In this document: piece after piece, positions 44,022 through 53,929 of the stretch
Position numbering within the stretch: the first letter of the stretch is position 1
Layout of the letters: the number at the start of each line of letters is the position of its first letter
Source of the DNA: Heterocephalus glaber
Taxonomy: Eukaryota > Chordata > Mammalia > Rodentia > Bathyergidae
Direction of reading: 5' to 3'
DNA: 64,000 nt
Assembly: GCF_000247695.1 (NCBI RefSeq)
Contig: NW_004624734.1
Span: forward strand, 31,875,821-31,939,820
Translations under genes and position numbers: made by a program
The notes under the pieces: model-generated
The model's database searches: none
Told to the model about the DNA's origin: nothing
Seen by the model: only the letters and a program-made list of their open reading frames with translations

Positions 44022-44327
44022 TTTTTTAACGTCTTTTTTGTGCTCCTTTCAGACAACGATAAGCATTGTATTTATTTATTTATTATTTATTACTTTAATA
44101 AATTTTACTTTAGCCCATTCCCCCCTCAAGCCCCTTCCTATGTACAAAAGCTTTGTTTCCAGTTTTTCTATTTTCATTTTTCTATTTTTTTCTTGTCCCT
44201 TCCTTCCTTTGTCCCTCCCCCTTTCAATTTTATTTTATTTATTTTGGGGGGTTACCGGGGATTGGAATCAGGACCTTGCGCTTGCAAGGCAAGTGACAGA
44301 ACCACTGAGCTAAATCCCTGGTCCTAC
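44022..44327 (-). mobile_element. Nested L1 3' end plus ID, at a deletion
   Basis: 44,022-44,240 is a reverse-strand L1 3' UTR (CTTTAATAAATTTTACTTTA; polypyrimidine CTTGTCCCTTCCTTCC). 44,245-44,327 is a reverse-strand ID (GGTTACCGGGGATTGGAATC). Comparison with L1-1 at 18,370-18,480 shows that about 90-120 bases of host ORF2 are missing at this point. Confidence 0.7.
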
Positions 44328-45261
44328 CTGAGGTATTCTTTGTTGGTAGGTTTTTAATTACACCTTCAGTTTCATTGGCTGATAATGATTTATTTAGAGT
44401 TTTTGTATCTTCTTGATTTAGCTTTGGTAATTCATATGTATCTAGGAACTCTGTCTATATTTCTTTTGTGTTTTCCATCTTATTAAAATACAGTTTCTCA
44501 AAGTAGTTATTGATAATCATCTGGATTTCTGCAGGATCTGTTGTGATTTCACCCTTTTCATTCCTAATGGGTTGGATTTGAGTCTTCCCTTTTTTGGATA
44601 AGGTTGGCTAAGGGTTTGTCAATATTATTTAATCTTTCAAAGAACCATCCTTTTAATTCATTGGTTCTTTGTATTATTTTCCATTGCATTAATTTCTGCT
44701 CTGATGTTTATAATTTCTTCCCTTGTATGAGCTTTGGGCTTGACTTGCTCTTCTTTTTCTAGAAGCTTAAGGTTCAACATTAGATTATTTATTTGAGCTC
44801 ACTCTGTTTTTCTGTTATCCGAAGTCACTGCTATAAATTTCCCTTGTAGGATTGCCTTCATTACATCCCACAAGTTCTGGTATGTTGTACTGGCATTATC
44901 ATTTAATTGTAGAAACTGTCTAATTTCTTCTTTAATTTTATCTGTGACCCATTGGTTGTTCGGGAGGGTGTTATTTAATTTCCATGTATTTATGAAGTTT
45001 TTGTGGTTTCTTTTGCCATTGACTTCCAATTTCATTTCATTACATTATGGTCTGGTAATATGGAATAATTTCAATTCCTTTGTATTTACCTAAGCATGTC
45101 CTATGAGCAAGTATGTGGTCTGATTTGGAGAATGTGCCACATACAACTGAGGAGAATGTGTATTCTGATGTTATGGAGTGTGATATTATTCTGTAGATAT
45201 CTACTAAGTCCATTTGTTCAAAAATTTGGTTCAGTTCTGATATTTCTTTGTTGATTTTTTT

Positions 45262-45347
45262 GTTTGTATTTTTTTGGTACCGGGAATTGAACTCAGGGCC
45301 TTGCACTTGCCAGGCAGACACTGCATCACTGAGGTATATCCCCAGCC
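45262..45347 (-). mobile_element. ID SINE with 18-bp target-site duplication
   Basis: Flanked by TTCTTTGTTGATTTTTTT at 45,244-45,261 and 45,348-45,365. Confidence 0.95.
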
Positions 45348-45389
45348 TTCTTTGTTGATTTTTTTTTGTCTAGTTGATCTTTTCTTTTG

Positions 45390-45472
45390 TTTTTTTGGTA
45401 CCGGGGAGCGAACTTGGGACCTTGTCCTTGTGAGGCAGGTGGCAGCACCACTGAGCCAAATCCCTGGCCCTG
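45390..45472 (-). mobile_element. ID SINE, 43 bp from the preceding ID
   Basis: TTTTTTGGTACCGGGGAGCG...CTGAGCCAAATCCCTGGC; TGATCT on both sides. Confidence 0.93.
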
Positions 45473-46195
45473 ATCTGTCTATTTGTGACAGTGGAATATT
45501 GAGGTACTCCATTACAATTGCATTAGTACTTATTTAATTTTTCATGTCTGTTAATATTTGTTTTATACAATTGGGTACACTGGTATTTGGTGCTTATATT
45601 TTTATGATTGTTAGCTCTTCCTCCTGGATTGTTCCCTTTACAAGAATGTAGTGACCTTTTTTTTTTTTTTCTCTTAGTCTTAGCTTGAAATCTACTTTGT
45701 CTGCAAATAGAGTAGCTGCTCTGTTTTGGGGGGGGGGTTTTGTTGTGTTTTTTTTTGCAGATTTCTGTCACATGGAATATTGTTTTCCATCCTTTGACTT
45801 TCAGTCTGTGAATTTCCTTTTGAATTAAATGTGTCTCTTGTATGCAGCGTATTTTATCTTACTTCTTGATCCATTTTGCCAGTCTCTTTCTTTTGATTGG
45901 TGAATTAAGACCATTTATTTACATTGATGGTAATAAGTGATATATATTGAGTTATCTTTGTCATGTTAGTTTCCTGTTGTTGGTTTCCTTTCTTTCCCCT
46001 CTATTTAATTGCTTTCCTTGCCTTGTGGATTCATTCTGTTGGGGTTTGTGGAATTGTATTCTTCATTATCTCTTTCTATAATGTCCTTCAGACCATTTTG
46101 GAATGCTGATTTGGTGGTCATGAATTTCTTCAGGTGTTCTTTGTCATGGAAGTGTCTTATTTCTCAATCATTTTTTTCTTTGTATTTTTTTCCAT

Positions 46196-46472
46196 TAAGT
46201 TTATTGGTACATTTTAGATATACAATACAGTTACATTCATCATTGGGATCTTGTACCTTTACATGATGTATCTTGGTTCTTATTTTTTCCCCATTCCTCT
46301 ACCCTCCCTTCACCCCCTCCACCCTTCCCTATTTACAAAGACTTTGTTTCCATTTTTTTCTTTTCTCATATTTTTTTCTTTTCCCTTCTTTCCTTTCCCC
46401 TACCCTTCCATCTTCCCCTACTCCTTTATACCTTTTCTTCCTATTTCACAATATTTCAGTCATTTTTGAAAG
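46196..46472 (-). mobile_element. 5'-truncated L1 3' end nested in the inverted L1
   Basis: AAGTTTATTGGTACATTTTA begins the reverse-strand 3' end, followed by the polypyrimidine copy of the L1 3' UTR tract. TCAATCATTTTT and TCAGTCATTTTT on the two sides look like a degenerate duplication. Confidence 0.85.
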
Positions 46473-47229
46473 AGAATTTGTGTGTTACATCAGTCTGGGT
46501 TGAAGGTTGGTTTTTTTTTTTTTTATGGCTTGAAATACTTCACTCCAAGCTCTCCTTGCCTTGAGAGTTTGCGTTGAGAAGTCTGGTGTGATTCTGATGG
46601 GCTTCCCTTTCTAGGTGATTTGTTTCTTTTCTCTGACAGCTTCTAATATTCTGTTCTTATGATGAATTTCTTAAGGTCAGGCTAGTTTCTGGATGTGAGG
46701 CTGGAGCCTGTTTTGTTCAGCCTACAACACTGTGTTGCTTGTGCTGGCTTGAACTCAGTTCCTTTACTATGGTGACTTGAACTCCATTCCGCCTCATCCC
46801 ATGGAGCCAGCACACAACTGCTCTGAGTTCCGAGCTCAGTTGGCCTTTCTCCAAAATGGCTACCACCCAATTTCCCTCTCCTGGGGGATGTCTGAACCCC
46901 AGTCACTGTAGTCCCCTGCATCTATTGCTGTTCCACTGGTGTGTTTCTCTGTGGAGGCCATTGAGGTCACTGTGAGTTTGAGTCGCCTTTCCCATTCAAT
47001 GAGTCAGGGCTCAGGAACAGAGTGCCACTTGCCACTTCCTTCACTGAAGTCTCTCTTCACTCCCCGTGGGGTTGAGTTCTTGCTTCAGATCCTTGCTGGG
47101 TCCTGGGGATCCACTTCCATCCCTCTTATCATCGTCACATTGTTATATTCCAGCCTCTGGACATCAAATCTCAGAGAGGCTATTTCTCTGCTGTTCACCA
47201 CTCTACCATTTTCCTGGAATTTTCAAGTT

Positions 47230-47370
47230 TTTGGTTTTTTGAGACAAAGTCTTGCTGTGTAGTTCAGGCTAGCCTTGAACTCACTGTGTAGGCTAGGCTG
47301 ACCTCAAACTTTCGGCAATCCTCTTGCCCTGGCCTCCTGAATGCCGGAATATGTGTCACCAGGCCCAGTT
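47230..47370 (-). mobile_element. B1 SINE next to the L1 5' end
   Basis: TTTTTTGAGACAAAGTCTTG...AATATGTGTCACCAGGCCCA. Confidence 0.9.
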
Positions 47371-47566
47371 TACAACTGTTATTATTTCAGTAGAACCTTA
47401 CAGAAAACTTTTAGGAGATTGGCGCCAATGTCTAACGTTTATCGATCATGGCACATAGTACTCAGCATGACAAACTGAGAAAGATCTCCATCAGGTGAAC
47501 TGTTTAAAATGCTTTGAATAAAGCTGCACTGTAGTATTATCATCAGAGTATTATTATTTTTTGTTT

Positions 47567-47646
47567 GTTTCTTTTCTTCCATTGCTAGTGATTGAAGCCA
47601 GGGAATGCTAGGCATGTGCTGTACCACTGAGCTACATCCCCAGCCT
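47567..47646 (-). mobile_element. ID-like SINE (older form)
   Basis: GCTAGTGATTGAAGCCAGGG...GTACCACTGAGCTACATCCC; ATCAGAGTATT and ATCAAAGAGTATT flank it. Confidence 0.82.
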
Positions 47647-47647
47647 A

Positions 47648-48010
47648 TCAAAGAGTATTTTTAACGATCAGGTAATAGCAGTGATTTCAACTGTATGCTT
47701 AATTTTACTTAATTAATGGTCATTGCCTCTTGCCCAGGCACTATATACATCACATTTTTGGGAGTTTTTCGTAAGTAAATTGAGACTAGAAGCACATTGT
47801 TTATAGCTAAAGTGTTTGGCTCTAGCCAGTTAAATTGACAATTATTAAAATAGCTCTTGTTCTTAATTAGAATGAATTTCTTATTTAGTTATCAGGAAAA
47901 ATTTGGCCAGTGATGGGGCAGATTTCTGCCTTTGAAAAGTTGCCATAGCACACAAATGATGACAGGGTGATTGGGTAATTGATTCTTGAATTTTTTGTTG
48001 CCTTTTTCCC
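47648..48010. other. Unique intronic sequence
   Basis: AT-rich, nothing recognised. Confidence 0.4.
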
Positions 48011-48011
48011 T

Positions 48012-48133
48012 TTTCTTTTGGTGGTACTGTGAATTGAACCCAGGGCCTTCAGACTGAGCTACATCCTAACTTTTTTGCCTAAGCTGGGCCTGAACTTGCC
48101 ATAGTCCTATCCCAGCCTCCTAGAATGTAGGCT
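48012..48133 (-). mobile_element. B1-dID fragment
   Basis: GGTGGTACTGTGAATTGAAC (ID-like) then GCCTAAGCTGGGCCTGAACT (B1), shortened. Confidence 0.78.
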
Positions 48134-48210
48134 TTTTTACTTACTGATAATCCATTACTATGAAAGTGTTAAATTTTATTCTTTGGTACACTGTTAGTTC
48201 AACAAATAGT

Positions 48211-48310
48211 GGTTTTTTTGTTTTGTTTTGTTTTTTGGTACTGGGGATCAAACTCGGGACCTTGTGCTTGTGAGGCAGGTGGCGGAACCACTGAGCTAAA
48301 TCCCCAGCCC
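48211..48310 (-). mobile_element. ID SINE, first of a twin insertion
   Basis: Reverse-strand ID between AACAAATAGT at 48,201-48,210 and 48,313-48,322. Confidence 0.95.
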
Positions 48311-48322
48311 AAAACAAATAGT

Positions 48323-48413
48323 TTTTGTTTTTTTTTTTTGGTACGGGAGATCGAACTCGGGACCTTGTGCTTTTGAGGCAGGCAACGGCACCGCTAAGCT
48401 AAATCCCCAGCCC
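48323..48413 (-). mobile_element. ID SINE, second of a twin insertion
   Basis: Reverse-strand ID between AACAAATAGT at 48,313-48,322 and 48,414-48,423. It differs from its neighbour at several bases (for example GTACGGGAGATCG against GTACTGGGGATCA). Confidence 0.95.
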
Positions 48414-48423
48414 AACAAATAGT

Positions 48424-48885
48424 TTTTGAGTACATACTATTAGTAAGACAGGAGTTTCAAGAACAGGGATGATGAATCAGATATAGATTACGTTCTCAAA
48501 CTGACATTTTAGGAGTGTTTGGTTCTCATTTGTAATAGTGCGTGACTCTTCTTTTCTGCCTCATGATACTTTAGTATACATAACTTGGTTTATCTTGGTT
48601 TACCGTACTTCATATAGCAAAAATCCTCAGGCAGGGGGGATGGCCCTGAGGGGCTTTGCCATGATAAGTTAACAGGGCTCATGTCATAAGGATAAAGTAA
48701 TATGAATAATCATAGGTATACATTATTTGCCTCACTTATTCCAAAATTGGCAAATTTAGAATTATATCTAGGCCTGTCACTTCAGTTTTAAGATGACCTA
48801 GTGAGATTTAACTGTCAACCATTAGTCTTAAGTATTATTAATACATTGAAAAGTTGTCTTTGTAAACTATAAATAAATAGCTATA
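48424..48885. other. Unique intronic sequence
   Basis: No gene or repeat recognised. Confidence 0.4.
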
Positions 48886-48886
48886 A

Positions 48887-49075
48887 GCCCAGTTACTCAG
48901 GAGGCTGAAACAGGAGGATTGAAAGTTTGAGATCAGCGTGGACAATTCAGCAAGACCCTGACTCAAAATAACTGAAAAGGACTGGGGATATAGCTCAGTG
49001 GTAGGTAGAGTACTTGCCTAGCATATGCCAGGTCCTGGGTTCAATCCCTAGCCACATAATTTTTTTTTAAAAAAA
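48887..49075 (+). mobile_element. B1-dID dimeric SINE
   Basis: B1 half lacking its very 5' end (TAAGCCCAGTTACTCAGGAG) and ID half GGACTGGGGATATAGCTCAG with GGGTTCAATCCCTAGCC. Confidence 0.87.
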
Positions 49076-49261
49076 GGTGTCTTTGTGTTCAGTATTGTTC
49101 AAAGTATCATTGTTGACTTGGGTTTCATTAATGTGCTTTTAATTGCTAAGTGTTCTAAGGAAAGCAGTAACTCAATTTTATATCCTGCCATCACATTGAA
49201 TGCAGATGTCCGTCTAGTACACACTTTAGTACAAGTGTGTACTCATCCACTGATTACTATG

Positions 49262-49440
49262 ATTATGGAGCTGGGGATGGAACCCAGGGCCTCTTGCATG
49301 CTAGGCATGCATTCTTTTTTTTTTTTTTGTACTGGGATAGAACCCGGGTCCTTGCGCTTGCAAGGCAGGTAGAGGAACCACTGAGCTAAATCCCTGGCCC
49401 TAGGCACGCATTCTTATCACTGAGTTAGACCTTCAACCAC
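49262..49440 (-). mobile_element. Older ID-like SINE split by a younger ID
   Basis: Left piece GAGCTGGGGATGGAACCCAG...CATGCTAGGC and right piece TATCACTGAGTTAGACCTTC join when the young ID at 49,317-49,399 is removed. Confidence 0.88.
49317..49399 (-). mobile_element. Young ID SINE nested in an older SINE
   Basis: Flanked by CTAGGCATGCATTCTT (49,301-49,316) and CTAGGCACGCATTCTT (49,400-49,415), 16 bp with one mismatch. Confidence 0.95.
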
Positions 49441-49649
49441 TTTTACTGTTTATTGATAAATTTGGTTGTAAAGTACTGTTGGAATCATTTAGACCAGGGA
49501 AACTATGAATTAGTAAAACATAATATACATGTGGATACTGCTATCTGAATTCCAAGAAGTGGGTGCATTTATTTTTCCATGCATTGGATGAACATGTTTG
49601 TTTATAAGAGCACTTACATGCTGATCAACACAGTGCTTAATTTTAATAT

Positions 49650-49737
49650 TTTGTTTTGTTTTGAAACACGGTTGGCTATATTGCCCAGGGTGGTCCCAAA
49701 TTCCTGGGCTCAAGCCTGATTGAGGCTTCTGAGTGAA
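49650..49737 (-). mobile_element. B1 fragment
   Basis: TTTTGAAACACGGTTGGCTA and CCTGGGCTCAAGCCTGATTG; the 5' half is missing. Confidence 0.65.
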
Positions 49738-49781
49738 ATGGGATGGGGGTGCGGGCAATCTTTTTTGTTTCATTTTTGTTT

Positions 49782-49878
49782 TCTTTTTTTTTTTTTTTTC
49801 CCAGTATCAGGAATTGAACTCAGGACCTTGTGCTTGCCAGGCAGGCGTGGCACCATGGAGCTACACATCCTGGCCCTT
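49782..49878 (-). mobile_element. ID SINE
   Basis: Long T tract, CCAGTATCAGGAATTGAACT, CCATGGAGCTACACATCCTG. Confidence 0.9.
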
Positions 49879-50015
49879 TTTAATTGTTTTTACTTTTTTC
49901 TTTTTGTGGTTTCAATAATTTTCTTATTATTTTAGTCTGAATTATATTTATTTAATTTTTTTCAGTCTGAACTTAGATATGCAAAGGTGGAGTTAAGGGG
50001 TTCTAAAATGAAGTA

Positions 50016-50111
50016 GGGCTCGGAAAGGGAGTAACTCTGTAGAGTGCATACTTAGCATGCATAACTAACATACACAAAGGCTTCCATTCTCAGGACCACC
50101 AAAAAAAAAAA
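50016..50111 (+). mobile_element. Diverged ID-like SINE
   Basis: AGGGCTCGGAAAGGGAGTAA...TTCCATTCTCAGGACCACC plus A tail; box A is lost. Confidence 0.65.
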
Positions 50112-50132
50112 TGGTGTTAAAATTATAGGAGG

Positions 50133-50265
50133 TTTTGTTTTGTTTGTTTTTTGTTTGTTTGTTTGTTTGTTTGTTGCCAGGATCAAACTCAGGTCCTGGC
50201 AGGTGAACTCAGGTCCTGGGGGTTGCAAGGCAGGGCATAACCACTGAGCTAAATCGCTGGCCAGA
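50133..50265 (-). mobile_element. ID SINE with internal tandem duplication and (GTTT)n tail
   Basis: AACTCAGGTCCTGG occurs twice (about 50,187 and 50,206), and the tail has become a GTTT repeat. The 5' end CTGAGCTAAATCGCTGGCC is intact. Confidence 0.88.
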
Positions 50266-50286
50266 AGGGGTTAAAATTAAACGAAA

Positions 50287-50375
50287 TAAGTATAATTCCA
50301 GCACTCCCCAGGCTGAGGCAGGAGGATCAAGTTTGAGGATTGCCTGCATAGAGAAATCCTACCTTAAAAAGAAAC
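50287..50375 (+). mobile_element. B1 fragment
   Basis: ATAATTCCAGCACTCCCCAG...AGGCTGAGGCAGGAGGATCA. Confidence 0.8.
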
Positions 50376-50382
50376 AAGCAGA

Positions 50383-50580
50383 GGGCCGGGGATTTAGTTC
50401 ACTGGTGCCTCTGCCTGCCTTGCAAGCGCAAGGGCCTAAGTTTGAGTTCGATACCTGGTACCAAAAAAAAAAAAAAGAAACCATCAGCGCTGGGTATTTA
50501 GCTGAGTGGCGCTGCATCTGCCTTGCAAGCACAAGAGCCTCAGTTCGATCCCTGGTAACACCAAAAATAAATAAACACAA
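50383..50580 (+). mobile_element. Two ID SINEs in tandem
   Basis: First ID 50,383-50,477 (GGGCCGGGGATTTAGTTCAC, doubled GAGTTTGAGTTCGATACC at box B). Second ID 50,483-50,580 (GCGCTGGGTATTTAGCTGAG...CAGTTCGATCCCTGGTAACA). The B1 fragment, both IDs and their tails are contiguous. Confidence 0.92.
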
Positions 50581-50988
50581 ATTAGAGGAAATAAATTCCT
50601 AATTCAAATGAAGATTAAGAAGAAATCAGTTGTCTTCAATTTTTGGTACCCCACATTTTTAGAAAAAATGTTATTTCTTATAATGAAAATTAAACCTTAA
50701 TTATTGAGAATATGAAATCCCATTTCTTTTCTACTCTATTCTTTGCTCTTTTTAAATTTTATAAACAAAAACAATTTCATAAATAAGAGAAAAATAATTA
50801 TTACACTGTATCTTTATCTTCAAAGTAGTTACTCAGCACAAGATATAAATCAAAGATTCTTAGAAAAAAAGCAGTAACATCTTTTCAGTGCACTAAGATA
50901 AATTAGTACAAATGAAACCAATAAGAATATATATTGAAATATTTTTAAAACAATGGAATTTTGTAATTTGGGGAACTATTTGAACATC
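50581..50988. other. AT-rich intronic sequence
   Basis: Very AT-rich; no repeat assigned. Confidence 0.4.
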
Positions 50989-51645
50989 TCCCTATTTCTT
51001 ATTTATCTCTCGTAATTTGATGTTTGTGTTTCTCATATAAGAGAAACCATGCAATATTTGAAGTTGTTTTTTAAAATTATTTTTTATTTTTTATCTTTTT
51101 GGTACCGGGGATCAAACTTGGGTCCTTGCGCTTGCGCAGCAGGCGGCAAAACTACTGAGCTAAATCCCCGGCCTGCAATATTTGAACTTGTGTGTCTGAC
51201 TTTTTTCACTTGACATGCTCTCAAGCTGCATCCATTTACCTATGAATGCCTCAAGTTTATAGCAGCATAATACTCCATTATGTATAAATACCACATTTTC
51301 CTTATCCATTCATCTATCAGTGAACATACATGCTGTTTCCAAGATGTGACTATTATAAATTGTGCTGCTATAAACATGGGTGTACATTTATCTTGCAATA
51401 TGATGATTTTAACTCTTAGGAAGATACCTAGAAAGGAAATAGCTGGGTCAAATGGAATTTCTAGTTTTAGTTTTTTGAGCAATCTCCACACTGATTTCCA
51501 TACTGGTTGTACTAGTTTACATCCCCACTAATAATGTAGAGTTCCTTTTTTCCCACATTCTCATCAGCGTTTGTTGTTATTAGATTTTTTGATGATAGCC
51601 ATTCTTTCTATGGTAAAATGGGATCTCAGTGTAGTTTTTCCTCTA
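50989..51645 (-). mobile_element. L1 3' part (ORF2 end and 3' UTR start)
   Basis: Reverse strand: TTCTCATATAAGAGAAACCA, AGCTGCATCCATTTACCTAT and CACTGATTTCCATACTGGTT align with 20,560-20,930 of L1-1. The minus frame at 51,240-51,491 is the ORF2 C-terminus. More diverged than the 41-47 kb copy. Confidence 0.85.
51063..51173 (-). mobile_element. ID SINE with 13-bp target-site duplication
   Basis: Flanked by TGCAATATTTGAA at 51,050-51,062 and 51,174-51,186. Confidence 0.95.
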
Positions 51646-51749
51646 TCCTCTATGATTTTTTTGATTTATAGTGGCTAGGTTACTATTTTCCAAAGTTTGA
51701 GTATACAGTACAAGCTGAACTTAAGTGATTTATGAATGAATATTTACTT

Positions 51750-51838
51750 TTTTTTTTTTTTTTGTACCAGGGATGGAACTCAGGTCCTTGTGCTTGCGCA
51801 ACAGGTGGCGGCACCACTGAGCTAAATCCCTGGCCTAG
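51750..51838 (-). mobile_element. ID SINE
   Basis: T tract, TTTGTACCAGGGATGGAACT...CTGAGCTAAATCCCTGGCC. Confidence 0.93.
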
Positions 51839-51949
51839 TACTTACATTTTAGTACTACATTTTTGTATACAGAAAAGAAATAAACCATTATTTTAATGGA
51901 TTTGTTGCTTAAGTTGAGGTTAGAGTTTAAAAAGTCAGTGTAAAGAAAA

Positions 51950-52112
51950 TAGTGCCATATGTGGTGATACATGTCTGTAATCCCAGCACTTGGGAGGCTG
52001 AGACAAGAGGATTACAGTGAGTTCGAGGGCCAGCCAGGGCTTCATAGCGAATTCGTAACCAGCCTGGACTATACAATGAGACTCTGTCAAAAAAACTAAA
52101 AAAGAAAAAAAA
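51950..52112 (+). mobile_element. B1 SINE, extended form
   Basis: GCCATATGTGGTGATACATG...AGCCAGGGCTTCATAGCGAA...TAACCAGCCTGGACTATACA. Confidence 0.9.
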
Positions 52113-52560
52113 GTGGTGAAAGTATTACGGATTTGGCAAAACCCAAGGTGATCAAAATTGAAGCTTGGGCAATGCTGCATTAGGTAACCTCTTTATGGCT
52201 TTCTCCTCATGGAATCAGAAATGGAAGGATCTTTATTTTATAGCCATCTGGAATGTAGAGAAGTAACTTGCCCAGTGTGGCCTGCTTTGTTTTTGGCAGT
52301 CTGGACTTAGGTAGGGCATATTGCTTCCAGGCAGGTACTGACTCCTACTTTGTCTTTGTGTCTCTTTTATCTTTTTCATTTTGTGAGGCAGGGCACTTTT
52401 CTGGATTCCTTTAAAGAATCAAAAGCTGAATGTTAGCAGTTTCTGGAGGGCATGTGCAACTCTAGTTGCTTCTCAACTAAATCATATCTCTGATTTGCTT
52501 TAAATAAAGTTAACTGGTTCTACTTAAGTTTGTTTACTTATTCATAAAAATATTTATTGG
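52113..52560. other. Mostly unassigned; weak MIR trace
   Basis: GAGAAGTAACTTGCCCAGTG at 52,258-52,277 resembles reverse-strand MIR; otherwise nothing recognised. Confidence 0.4.
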
Positions 52561-52561
52561 C

Positions 52562-52770
52562 AGCTGGGCCTGATGGCACATGCCTATATAGTCCCGGCTA
52601 CTTGGGAGGGTGAGGCTGGAAGATCCCTTCAGCCCAGTCTGAGCAACTCTGTAAGGCCCTGTTTTAAGACAAACAAAAATTTAAAAAATTTGGTTGAGGT
52701 GTAGCTTAGTGGTAGAGCATATGCTTAGCCTAAGTGAGGTCCTGAGTTGAATCTCTAAAACCTCCCCACT
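52562..52770 (+). mobile_element. B1-dID dimeric SINE
   Basis: GCTGGGCCTGATGGCACATG and, after an A-rich linker, GGTTGAGGTGTAGCTTAGTG...TCCTGAGTTGAATCTCTAAA. Confidence 0.87.
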
Positions 52771-52839
52771 CAAAAAGAATAGTACCCATGATATGTGCCT
52801 CTTTGATCTTAATAACTATTAAAATTATTATTTAACATT

Positions 52840-52955
52840 TTATTTAGTGTATAATATGTGCCAGGCATTCTGCTAAGCTCTTTATGTCTTATTTGCCAAA
52901 AAATAGTTTATCTGTAGTCTGGAAAAGTGGAGAGATTTGAAGGTACTTGTTATGG
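52840..52955 (-). mobile_element. MIR SINE fragment
   Basis: ATAATATGTGCCAGGCATTC and TGCTAAGCTCTTTATGTCTT are the reverse strand of the MIR 3' half. Confidence 0.7.
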
Positions 52956-53355
52956 CTTGTGTTTAGATGTCCCGGAAAAGCCTCATGCCATTATAGGTGG
53001 GACTGTTTCAGAGGTGTCTGGATCTAGAGTATGTGACTGAAATTGATTCATGGTGCAATGCTAGGCTCAAGGGCACTGGGATTAAGGGTGTGAGTGCTAC
53101 CCACCCTAAGTAGTCTGGATAAGATAAAGGGGAAGAAAGATGCTATTAAGGTCCCTTGCTTGCTTGCTTTTGCTGTCTTCTGCTTGCTATGAACTGATTC
53201 TCCTCTGTGACGCCCCTCTGCCAAGCCACCCTACTTAGGAGCCAGCCAATTATGGACTGAAACCTCTACAAACTGAGCTAAATAAACCTTTCCTTCCTTA
53301 ATTTGTGAGTATTGGGTATTTTGTCTCAGCAGTGAGAGAAAAGTAACTAAAACAA
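52956..53355 (+). mobile_element. MaLR-type solo LTR
   Basis: Starts TGTTATGGCTTGTGTTTAGA; contains CCAGCCAATTATGGACTGAA, CTGAGCTAAATAAACCTTTC and ends near GAGAGAAAAGTAACTAAAAC. It is closest in layout to the LTR at 7,705-8,112. Confidence 0.75.
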
Positions 53356-53571
53356 TACTAGTGTGATCAAGAAACGACATTGATAAGTAACTGCTGAGAG
53401 TTCTGTAATGCAGAGGACAAGCAAAAGCATTAATGGAAAAATAGCTACAAGAATTCAATGTGTCTAAAATGAAGTGAGACAGTTTTGTGGATGACAAGAT
53501 TTTATCTTACTCTTTGTAGAAAAATTGGTTATAATAATTCCCAAGTTTTTATTCTTTCTTAGCTTTAATAC

Positions 53572-53603
<32 letters not shown>

Positions 53604-53681
53604 TTGGTACCAGGGATTGGACTTGGGACCTTGCACTTGCGAGGCAGGTGGTGGAACCACTGAGCTAAATCCCCAGCCCTT
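53572..53681 (-). mobile_element. ID SINE with (ATT)n tail and 13-bp target-site duplication
   Basis: TTAGCTTTAATAC at 53,559-53,571 and 53,682-53,694. The tail side is a run of about ten TTA units at 53,573-53,603. Confidence 0.95.
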
Positions 53682-53929
53682 TTAGCTTTAATACGTAGTA
53701 GTCACCATTGCTATTATAAATTTCTCAAATTTAGCTCTCATTATCTCACATACCCTGTTAATCCTTCACAAATCTATGGCACTTCCCAGTGCCTACCAAA
53801 TTAAGTAGGAATGCCTTACCTAATGATTAACTGAGACATTGGTGTTTACAATAATAAATGTATTAAACATTATGTTAATATTAAATTTAAGATAGCTAGT
53901 ATTTGGGCTTGTCAATCACTTATCAAATT

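Larger units (their letters stand above)
41530..45990 (-). pseudogene. ORF2 remnant of the inverted L1
   Basis: The endonuclease region (44,799-45,771) and the reverse-transcriptase region (43,000-44,000) are recognisable in pieces, for example [19 protein letters not shown] on the minus strand at 43,244. The palm motif at about 43,425-43,440 reads Phe-Val-Asp-Asp, so the catalytic Asp pair is kept here. Stops, frameshifts and insertions elsewhere inactivate it. Confidence 0.75.
41195..47225 (-). mobile_element. Inverted full-length-type L1 with internal 5' deletion
   Basis: On the minus strand the 5' UTR starts at 47,225 and matches the one at 11,185. The 3' UTR polypurine tract is at 41,280-41,480 and the tail near 41,195-41,210. 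At about 46,678 sequence equivalent to 11,790 of L1-1 joins sequence equivalent to about 13,540. So roughly 1.7 kb of 5' UTR and ORF1 is missing. Several IDs and two L1 3' ends are nested inside. Confidence 0.9.
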
